Part shown: one piece after another, positions 1 to 8,100 of the stretch
How positions within the stretch are numbered: position 1 is the first letter of the stretch
How the letters are laid out: each line of letters begins with the position of its first letter
Source of the DNA: a bacterium
GTDB taxonomy: Bacteria; Chloroflexota; Dormibacteria; UBA8260; Bog-877
Length of the DNA: 53,327 nucleotides
Assembly (NCBI GenBank): GCA_021802115.1
Contig: JAKABA010000013.1
Coordinates: forward strand, 1-53,327
Direction of reading: 5' to 3'
Notes under the pieces: model-generated
Told to the model about the DNA's origin: nothing
The model's input: only the letters and a program-made list of their open reading frames with translations
Database searches by the model: none
Program-made: the position numbers and the translations under genes

Positions 1-145
1 GGCTCCCGCCAAGCGGTGGCAGTAAGACCGCAGTGCCTACCGGAAGCGGAGGGCGCCAGGCGACCCAGGACCGTTCGGGGCCGCCCGCTGGGCGATACTC
101 ACTATCGCACAGTGTTTAGGAACGGTCACTGGTGCGCAGATCAGC

Positions 146-1387
146 TCAGGGAGACGGCGCATTGGCCCCAGCTGGGATGGCCCTCCCCAACCCCAAGGTG
201 CCACCCGCCGTGAGCAGCGAGCCGGCCACCAGCGGCCCGATCCAGAGAGCTGGATCGCCAAGGGCGAGCAGGAACGTCGCCAGAGGAGGCCCTACGATGC
301 CAGTCACACCCCAAACCGATGTGGCCAGCGCGTTGTACCTACCGCGCAGCCGATCCGGGGCCAGCGCGTTGACCAGCGTGGAGGCGGCCGGCGAGACCAG
401 CGTCTCGCCAAGGCCGAACACCGCGGCCGCGGCCACCAGCAGGGCCGAGGAAAAACCCAGGGCCAGACCGGGGAGATCGGCGAGCCCCACGATGCCCCAG
501 GAGATCGCCACCAACAGGGCGCCCACGGCCAGAGACCTCGTTCGCAGCCTCCACTCCGTCGCCTTGGTCACCGCCGCCTGCAGGGCCACGATCACGAAGC
601 AGTTGGCTGCGAAGGCCAGGCCGACCACTCGGGGGCTGACCCGGACGAACTCGATGGCGAAGAGCGAAAAGCCCGCCTCCAACTGGGAGTATCCGAAGAG
701 AACAAAAGCCAGGCTGCAGAGCAGGTAAAGGGCGAAGGGACGGTCGCTCAGGACGGCCCGGTAACCGACCTCGGTCGCGGTGTCCTCACCGGTTGCGGCA
801 GGCGCAACTCCCCGCAGGTGGCGCAGTCCCCGCCACAGGACAGTCCCAAACAGCAAGAAGCTGACGCCGTCGGCCAGGTAGACCACCTGGAAGGTGGACG
901 CGTGCTGAAGCGACACAAAGCTTCCGGAGATGAGGCCCCCCACCCCGATCCCCAGGTTCATCAGCATGAATTGGCTTGCAAAGGCCCGGGACCGCAGATT
1001 TTCGGGGACCACCATCGCCACCAGCGAGCTGAGCGCGGGCCAGGTGACACCCTCTGCGGCGCCGATCGCCGCCGCCACCACGATGGCTTCGGGAGCGGTG
1101 GTGACCCCGGCTAGGGCGGTGGCACCCGCAGCTTCGAGAAGCAGCCCGAAGAGAACCATCCAAACGGGGCCGATACGGTCCACCCACGCGCCCCCGCTCA
1201 GGGAGGCCAGCAGTCCCACCAGGCCGGCCGCGGCCAGCGCCAGGCCCGCCTCCGGGAGAGGGATTCTCCGGACGGCATGGAGGTACACGACTAGGAACGG
1301 AAGGGTCAGGCCGGTGCCCAACGACGACATTGCCATGCCCCCGAGAAGCCATCGGGTGGTGGGGACCTCGCGCAACAGCCGTATCAC
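146..1387 (-). CDS. MFS transporter, 12-TM drug-exporter type
   Basis: The 413-residue protein is almost entirely hydrophobic, with about 12 predicted membrane segments, the usual size for a major facilitator superfamily permease. The loop after TM2 carries GGAWVDRIGP, a degenerate form of the MFS motif A (GxxxDRxG), and the N-terminus (LGTGLTLPFLVVYLH) resembles multidrug/MdtH-like exporters. The start is GTG at 1387; no convincing Shine-Dalgarno sequence precedes it. The gene is transcribed divergently from the second MFS gene, with 193 nt between them, so the two could share control. The substrate cannot be read from sequence. The family assignment is safe; the drug-export role is an inference. 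Confidence 0.88.
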   Translation of the reverse strand: MIRLLREVPTTRWLLGGMAMSSLGTGLTLPFLVVYLHAVRRIPLPEAGLALAAAGLVGLLASLSGGAWVDRIGPVWMVLFGLLLEAAGATALAGVTTAPEAIVVAAAIGAAEGVTWPALSSLVAMVVPENLRSRAFASQFMLMNLGIGVGGLISGSFVSLQHASTFQVVYLADGVSFLLFGTVLWRGLRHLRGVAPAATGEDTATEVGYRAVLSDRPFALYLLCSLAFVLFGYSQLEAGFSLFAIEFVRVSPRVVGLAFAANCFVIVALQAAVTKATEWRLRTRSLAVGALLVAISWGIVGLADLPGLALGFSSALLVAAAAVFGLGETLVSPAASTLVNALAPDRLRGRYNALATSVWGVTGIVGPPLATFLLALGDPALWIGPLVAGSLLTAGGTLGLGRAIPAGANAPSP

Positions 1388-1531
1388 CGGCGAATCTTAA
1401 CCGCGGGCCCTCGACCGTCCGAACCGCCTCATCCCAGCTCCCCGACCCGAGTCGGGGAGCCGCGGCGAATGCTCTTTCCGGGGGCGCTCGGCGCCCGGCC
1501 TCCCGCCGCCCCGGCGCCGGGCACGCGCCTT

Positions 1532-1553
1532 TTGGTTAGTATGTACCAACCAA
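1532..1553. promoter_or_regulatory. 22-bp palindromic operator candidate
   Basis: The arms TTGGTTAGTA and TACCAACCAA are inverted repeats with one mismatch, separated by TG. The site lies 28 nt before the ATG of the MFS gene at 1581 and upstream of its ribosome-binding site. This size and symmetry are typical of MarR or TetR dimer sites. The MarR gene that follows the transporter (3431-4063) is the obvious candidate ligand; that link is inferred from position only. Confidence 0.6.
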
Positions 1554-1580
1554 CTGCTTAATCCTCGGAGGGAACACGGT

Positions 1581-3425
1581 ATGGGCCAAGGGCACGGGGC
1601 GGCGACTACGGCATCCACTTCCAGGCCGTCAATGGGACCGAACTACAAGTGGATCGCCCTCTCCAACACCACCCTCGGCATCCTGATGGCGACCATCAAC
1701 TCGTCGATCGTTCTGATCTCGCTTCCCGACATCTTTCGCGGCATCAAGCTCAACCCGCTGACCCCCAGCAACACCCCGTTCTTCCTCTGGCTGTTGATGG
1801 GCTACATGGTCGTCACTGCGGTCCTGGTCGTGAGCCTGGGACGCATCGGGGACATGTACGGCCGAGTGCGGATGTACAACCTCGGCTTCGCCCTCTTCAC
1901 CTTCTTCTCGATCATGCTGTCGCTAACCTTCGGTACCGGCCCCGGAGCCGCCCTTTTCCTGATCGTGATGCGAGTGCTGCAGGGGGTCGGCGGAGCTTTC
2001 CTATGGGCCAACTCCTCGGCCATCCTCACTGACGCCTTCCCCTCCAACCAGCGCGGCCTCGCGCTCGGCACCAACATGGTGGCGGCGATCGCGGGATCCT
2101 TCATCGGCCTGGTCCTGGGCGGGGTCCTGGGCCCTGTCGAGTGGCACTTGGTGTTCTTGGTGTCGGTCCCCTTCGGCCTGTTTGGCACGGTCTGGGCCTA
2201 TCTCAAGCTGCACGACACCGGGGTGCGGATTCCTTCCACCATTGACTGGTGGGGCAACCTCGTGTTCGCGGCCGGTTTGATCTCGTTGCTGGTTGGGATC
2301 ACCTACGGCATCCTTCCCTACGGGAGCCAGAGCATGGGCTGGACCAACCCGTGGGTGCTGGCAGCCATGATCGGCGGGGTGATCGCGCTGGGAGGCTTCC
2401 TGTGGATCGAGACCAAGGTGGCGCAGCCGATGTTCCGGATCCCGCTGTTCCGGATTCGAGCCTTCGCCGCGGGCAATGTGGCGGCTCTGTTTGCGGCCCT
2501 GGCGCGAGGCGGGCTGCTGTTCATCCTGATCATCTGGCTGCAGGGCATCTGGTTGCCCCAGCATGGCTACAGCTTCACCGAGACCCCGCTCTGGGCCGGC
2601 ATCTACATGCTCCCGCTCACAGTCGGCTTCCTGGTTGCCGGCCCCCTGGCCGGCATCCTCTCCGACCGCTATGGCTCCCGCCTCTTCGCCACCATCGGGG
2701 TCGCCGCCTCGGCGGTCATATTCGCCCTCTTCATGACCCTACCGGCCAACTTCAACTACCTCGCGTTCGGCACCCTGTTGTTCGTGTACGGGCTCTCGAG
2801 CGGACTCTTCGCGTCGCCCAACCAGGCCGGGATCATGAACAGCCTGCCACCCCACCAGAGGGGCGCCGGGGCGGGCATGGCAGCCACCTTCCAGAACTCG
2901 GCTCAGGTGCTCTCGATGGGCATCTTCTTCACCCTGATCATCATCGGGCTATCGGGCAGCATGCCCCATGCCCTCTACCACGGCCTCACCGCTCAGGGAG
3001 TTCCCTCAGCCTACGCCAGCAAGGTGGCCAGCCTGCCCGCGGTGGGCAGCTTGTTCGCGGCCTTCCTGGGCTACAACCCGATCGGAACGCTGCTCGGGCC
3101 CATCCTGCCTCACCTCAGCCACGCCAAGGCCGCCTATCTCACCGGGCGCGCATTCTTCCCCCAGCTCATCTCCGACCCTTTCATGACCGGCCTGAGGGCA
3201 GCGTTCATGTTCGCCATAGCCGCCAGCCTGGTGGCCACGGCCGCCAGTTGGCTGAGGGGTGGCAAGTACATACATGAGGAGGATTCCCCCGCCATTGTTC
3301 CCTCGGGAGCTCCGGCAACGGGTCTTGCGGCCGGCACCGCCGCGGCCTCTCGCCCCGGCGACATGGCACCGCGGCGCGGCATGGAACCTGGCCCCACCAC
3401 CGTCAAATACATCGAGCCGAAGTAG
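1581..3425 (+). CDS. MFS transporter, DHA2 (EmrB/QacA-like) family
   Basis: The 614-residue protein has about 14 membrane segments, as in the DHA2 drug:proton antiporters. Recognisable elements are the N-terminal ATINSSIVLISLPDI segment typical of EmrB/QacA proteins, the motif-A-like loop GRIGDMYGRVRMY near residue 90, and a second DRYGSR loop in the C-terminal half. ATG at 1581 is preceded by GGAGGG at good spacing, which supports this start. A polar tail of about 60 residues follows the last helix. The MarR regulator starts 5 nt after the stop, so the two form an operon, and a palindrome lies just upstream (1532-1553). A proton-driven efflux pump for an amphipathic toxin is likely; the substrate is unknown. 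Confidence 0.92.
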   Translation: MGQGHGAATTASTSRPSMGPNYKWIALSNTTLGILMATINSSIVLISLPDIFRGIKLNPLTPSNTPFFLWLLMGYMVVTAVLVVSLGRIGDMYGRVRMYNLGFALFTFFSIMLSLTFGTGPGAALFLIVMRVLQGVGGAFLWANSSAILTDAFPSNQRGLALGTNMVAAIAGSFIGLVLGGVLGPVEWHLVFLVSVPFGLFGTVWAYLKLHDTGVRIPSTIDWWGNLVFAAGLISLLVGITYGILPYGSQSMGWTNPWVLAAMIGGVIALGGFLWIETKVAQPMFRIPLFRIRAFAAGNVAALFAALARGGLLFILIIWLQGIWLPQHGYSFTETPLWAGIYMLPLTVGFLVAGPLAGILSDRYGSRLFATIGVAASAVIFALFMTLPANFNYLAFGTLLFVYGLSSGLFASPNQAGIMNSLPPHQRGAGAGMAATFQNSAQVLSMGIFFTLIIIGLSGSMPHALYHGLTAQGVPSAYASKVASLPAVGSLFAAFLGYNPIGTLLGPILPHLSHAKAAYLTGRAFFPQLISDPFMTGLRAAFMFAIAASLVATAASWLRGGKYIHEEDSPAIVPSGAPATGLAAGTAAASRPGDMAPRRGMEPGPTTVKYIEPK

Positions 3426-3430
3426 CGACC

Positions 3431-4063
3431 ATGGCCGACCCGGTACTGGTGTCGCCGCCGACGCTAGGTTCGACGCCGTCAGCCGGCCCGCCATTGGATC
3501 AATCCGGCCCTGGAGCGACCATTCAGGCCCTCCAGCCGGCATCGACGGAGCTGGCAGACTCACTCACTGCGATCGTTGGCTGGGCGAGTCGCAACGACGT
3601 CCAAACCGAGGTCATGCGGCGCGCCCACTGCTCCCTCCCGATCTCTCACATCTGGCTGCTGGTGCGTATCGCCACCTGTGGCCCCTGCCATCCATCCGAC
3701 CTAGCCGTCTTCAGTGGCGTGGACAACTCCACCATCACACCCAAGTTGCAACGGCTGGAGGCCGAGGATCTGCTGGGAAGACGCTCGGATCCGGCCGACC
3801 GCCGGGCGGCGTTGGTTCACATCACCCCAGCTGGGATTCGGCTCCTCAAGCGCATTCGAATAGCCCGCGCGCAGCTGGTGGTGGAGGCGATGGCAGAACT
3901 CCCGCCCGGGCGCAGGAGCGTCCTTGAAGCAGCTCTCGGCGAGCTGGCGGGAGTTCTCGACCGCTCGATCGGGCGCGGCGGCAACAGCTCAACCGCGGTG
4001 GCCACCACCGCCGACGGCCAGGCGCCGCTAAGCTCCCGTTGCCGGCCGCAACCCCGCGGTTAG
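3431..4063 (+). CDS. MarR-family transcriptional regulator
   Basis: The 210-residue protein contains a MarR winged helix: helices around SHIWLLVRIATCGPCHPSDLA, the recognition region SGVDNSTITPKLQRLEAEDLL, and the wing RRSDPADRRAALVHITPAG (DxRxxxxxLT-like motif). About 50 N-terminal residues before the first helix are low in complexity and the ATG has no Shine-Dalgarno sequence, so translation is either coupled to the MFS gene 5 nt upstream or begins later. A glycine/serine-rich tail of about 35 residues follows the last helix. MarR proteins encoded beside an efflux pump usually repress it until a ligand binds; here the palindrome at 1532-1553 is the likely operator. Confidence 0.88.
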   Translation: MADPVLVSPPTLGSTPSAGPPLDQSGPGATIQALQPASTELADSLTAIVGWASRNDVQTEVMRRAHCSLPISHIWLLVRIATCGPCHPSDLAVFSGVDNSTITPKLQRLEAEDLLGRRSDPADRRAALVHITPAGIRLLKRIRIARAQLVVEAMAELPPGRRSVLEAALGELAGVLDRSIGRGGNSSTAVATTADGQAPLSSRCRPQPRG

Positions 4064-5074
4064 CCGCCGCCTCGCCCGGACCACTCCGGATCCGCGTAGG
4101 TACCCAGGCAGACCCAATACCCGCGAACCCTCGCACGATCTCCCAGCACTCAGGCCGATCGGCCGGATGGTGTCCGCGCAGTCCAACAACGACGAAGACC
4201 TCGAAGGCTCACAGGGGCCCGGAACGCGGGCGGTGCAACGGAGGGCCGGCGCCGTGTCTCTCACAGGTGGGGCCGCCGTGGCAAACAAGGTGCCAGCGGG
4301 AGAATCAACCCGGCCAACGGCTGGGGCCACGGGCGCGGCGGCCTGGACGGCGGCGACGAGCCCATCACCGACGCCCCCCGGCGAAGACCTGATCCCCGCG
4401 GAAGCCAGAAGTCAGGCTGAGCCCAACGCCGAGCGCGAAAGCTGGAGCTGATCCGCGCTCTGGCACCTCGCTTCTGCAAGCGGACAATCTAAAGTCTGGG
4501 ACCGGGGCCGCCCCGCCGACTTTGGACCAGCAGGTCTGCCCTGGGGTCCTCGACAGCCCGCCTGACACCTTCGCCTGCGCAGCGCGGCGACACCGGTCGC
4601 GGCCACGGCCGGCATCGCGAGCCAGCCTCGACCACTCGCTCGGCGACCTGATCGGCCAGCGGGACGACCAATCAGGTCGCCACCCCAGCGCGGGCAATGG
4701 GCGCGACACGCTCTTCACCGCCGCGGTGGGTAGAACCCTTTCGGGACTCTCTCCGCGACCCCGCGTGCGAGCGTGGCCGCATAAAGGCACACCTTGACGC
4801 CGTGGCCAAAGTCCACGGCGACGGCCGAATTGGAAGGAGCACCGGTCGACTCGGGACCCTTCCGCGGGCGTCCCGACGGACGGCGCCCTCAACCGGCCCC
4901 AAGCACCATCGCGCCCGGGGGCGGCGCCGGAGCCACCAGCTGCCACCAATCGGGCCGCGGCGACAGGCGATCTAAATCAGCCAAACGGGCGCCGTCGCGC
5001 CTCCGAGATCCCCCACCGCGCCTCGGTCCCGGGCGCCGTAGAGACAGTGGCTGCCGCTTCCCCGCCCGAGCCAG
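4064..5074. other. About 1 kb without a credible gene
   Basis: Several short open frames cross this stretch on both strands, but all are rich in Arg, Pro, Ala and Gly with no family motif, start signal or consistent codon-position bias, as expected from random high-GC DNA. Nothing resembling a tRNA, promoter or repeat stood out. It separates the end of the MarR gene from the terminator of the convergent protease gene. Confidence 0.6.
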
Positions 5075-5099
5075 GGCGGTGGGGCACTGCCCCACCGCC
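5075..5099 (-). terminator. GC-rich hairpin terminator of the S53 protease gene
   Basis: The arms GGCGGTGGGGC and GCCCCACCGCC form a perfect 11-bp stem with a 3-nt loop, 16 nt beyond the stop codon of the minus-strand protease gene. There is no T-tract, which is common for terminators in very GC-rich genomes. Confidence 0.6.
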
Positions 5100-5115
5100 G
5101 CGACCGGGCTGGTTT

Positions 5116-8100
5116 TCAGCTGTAGTAGCCCAGAACGTCGATCACGACATCCGTGGAACCGGCGGAGTTGTAGACGGTGAGGCCGCCTTTCGAGTTGAGG
5201 GTGGCGATCACCAGGTTGGGTACCGTCATCCCGGCGATCCAGTTGACGCTGGACGCGACCGGAGTCGGGCCAGAAGGGAAGATCGTGAGATAGCCCGACG
5301 AGCTGGTGTTGGTTGCGGTCACGTTGATGACCACCGCCGTGGCGTCGGAGGGGACACCGGCCACGCCGGTAACCTGCACCGCCAAGGTGCTGCCGGCGGT
5401 CATGGTGTGCCCGGTGCACTGATCACCCGATCCGGCGCGCGTGTCGCAGATGCGCACCGGGGTTGCGAGCGGTGTGAACTGGGTCCCGGTGCCGCCGGCG
5501 GCAGTGTAGTAACCGCTGACGTCGATCACCACGTCAGTCGACCCGCTGGAGTTGTAGAGGGTCACCGCACCGCCTGAGTTGAGCTGGGCCACAACCGAGT
5601 TCGCCACCGTGGACCCCTCGGCCCAGTTGAGGTTCGAGGTGGTCGGTCGGGTGCCGGCTGGATAGACCGTCAGGTAGCCGGCGGCGGTGGTGTCGGTCGC
5701 GGTCACGTTGAGGACAGCTGCGATCGCGTTCGCAGGCACCCCGGCCAGGCCCGTGACCTGGACCGTCATGGTGCTGCCCGGGCCCATGGTGTGACCCGTG
5801 CACTGGTCAGCAGAGCCGCCGCGGGTGTCGCAGATCCGGCTCGGAGCCAGCCCGTTGTACAGCCCGGCGCCGGGGTTCGACTGAGCGCTGAAATAGCCCT
5901 CGACGTCGATGATCACGTTGACGGACGCGGCGTTCGTGACCACCGCAATCTGCCCTCCGGAGCCCAGTCCAACCTCGACCGAATTGGCGACCGTCTGACC
6001 CTTGGCGAAGTTGAGGCTGGAGGCGAGCGGGGCGGCCTGCCCGGCGGGATAGACCGTCAGGTAGCCGCCGGAGGACGGGTTGGTAACCGTGACGTTGAGA
6101 ACCACGGCCGTAGCTCCCGTGGCAGGCACCCCGGCCAGCCCCGCCACATTCACGTTAAGCGGGGTACCACCAGCCAGGGTCGCGCCGTTGCACTGGGCGA
6201 CTGCCCCTGAGAGTTGCGACGGATTACCGGATCGAGTGTCACAGATCCTTACTGGAGTCTCTGGCGTGTACCCGGTGGCCGAGCCGGAAGCAGCGGGACC
6301 AGGTGGTGGCGACCCCGGCGGGCCGGACGGTGGCGGCGAGGACGGTGGAGTGGACGGCGGCAGGTACGTGTAGGTGGCCGTGCTCGTCCCGGACTTGCCA
6401 CTGAATGCGGTCTCGGCCGTGGTCACACTGACCGTGACTGGTCCGGCCGCCGCCGCCGCTGGGACCGTCGCCGTGACGGCACTCGTCGAGCCGCAGTCCA
6501 GGAATCCGGGAACGTTGCTGAACGTGGTGGCGGCGACGGTGCCAAAGGAGACTCCGGTGACGCAGCCCAGATTGGCCCCCGAGATGGTGACGGTGCCCCC
6601 ACCGGCTGTCGAACCGGAAGCTGGGCTGACCCCGGTGACATCCGGACTTCCCGGCGGGTAGAGGAGCATCTCGTCGGCGGGCGGATTGAGGCTGCAGCCG
6701 GACACGGTGCAGGCCTGGACGTCGACAATGCCTGGGTTCTGGGACACAGTGTCGGCCGTCAGCGTGGTGTCGTTGCCCTGGATGTTGAAGTTGTACTGGG
6801 TCCCGGTTGAAAATGGGTTGTCGTAGTCATTGAAGACCAGGTACAGGGTTTGGGCGACCGCCGGGCCCCCTGGGAGATTCCCGCCGGTGAATCCGGAGCC
6901 CGCCACGGTGACCTGCGTCCCGCCCGTGTCGAGAGCTCCGGAGAGGCCGTTCACCGTAGTCGGATTGGCATCGGTGACACTGGTCACTTGGGGAATCCCG
7001 GCGTAGTAGGCGGTGCCGGAATTGGCGGGAGTGGAGAGGCCAGCTAGGGTGTTGACCGCCACCGGCACGCTGAGCATGTCGACGGTCTGCGCCTGGGCCG
7101 GGGCCGTGATCTGAAGCACGGTTCCTGTCTCATACGAGATGCTGGTGTCTGTCGAGGAGGCCAGGCTGGTCGGACCGAAGTCTACCCATGCCATCGTCAT
7201 TGGGTTGAAACCAGTGCCGGTGATGGTCACGACCGACCCCCCCGTTTCACTGGCGAGGGCAGCGCCCCCGGCGGTTGTCGAGACCGAGGTCACGGTCGGG
7301 TTTGGAACGTAGTCGTACTCGCTGGGCGCGGGCATGAACTCGCAGCCGCAGTTGCCAGGGAGCACGGCGACCCCAGCTGGGGTTACCGGCAAAGCCGGGC
7401 CCTCATAGGGCGGCAGGATCTGGCTGGTCTGGCTGGAGCCGTTACTGCCCGTTACCACGACCTGCAACTGGCAGATGTCGTTCGCTCCATTCTCGCCCGC
7501 GTAGGCCGAGGGAAGCGGGGCGCATGCCGACGCCACGCCGCTGTAGGCAGGGGGAGTGGCGGTTATCTCGTAGTCGCTCTTGACACTGACATTGTAGGCC
7601 CCGACCCCGCCAAATGTCACGGTGTCCCCGCTCGTGAAGCCAGAGCCGAAGATTGTGACCGGCTTGGGGGTTTGCTCAGATCCGCCGTAGGGGCTGACTC
7701 CGGTCACGCTGGGAACGCTGGCGGCAGCTCCGGACATGTCCACGTATTCGAAGGTTGCCCCCGGCCCGACCTTCGAGGAGAGCCCATCGGTGAGGGTCAC
7801 CACCACGTTCGCCGGACCGGCACCGTCCTGAGTCGGGTTGGGCGAGGTCGGTGGGGTCGTGGTGGTGGCCACCGGCGTCGTGAAGGTGATCTTGTTGTTG
7901 TTAACAACTGTGAACGAGGGGACTTGGGCGGAACCGATCTGGATTCCGCTCACATCAGGGACCCCCTGGCTGGTGGTGAAGCCCCGGCCCGTGATCGTGA
8001 CCAGGGTACCGCCGGCGGTGGAGCCAGAGGTGGGGTTGATGCCCGATATCACCGCCGGGGACGCCAACCGGGGCGCATAGTTGCAGAGGTAGTAGGCGAG

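Noticed and set aside
4167..4451. Possible 94-codon gene after the MarR gene
   Set aside because: Low-complexity Ala/Thr/Gly/Pro composition, no Shine-Dalgarno sequence, no homology pattern.
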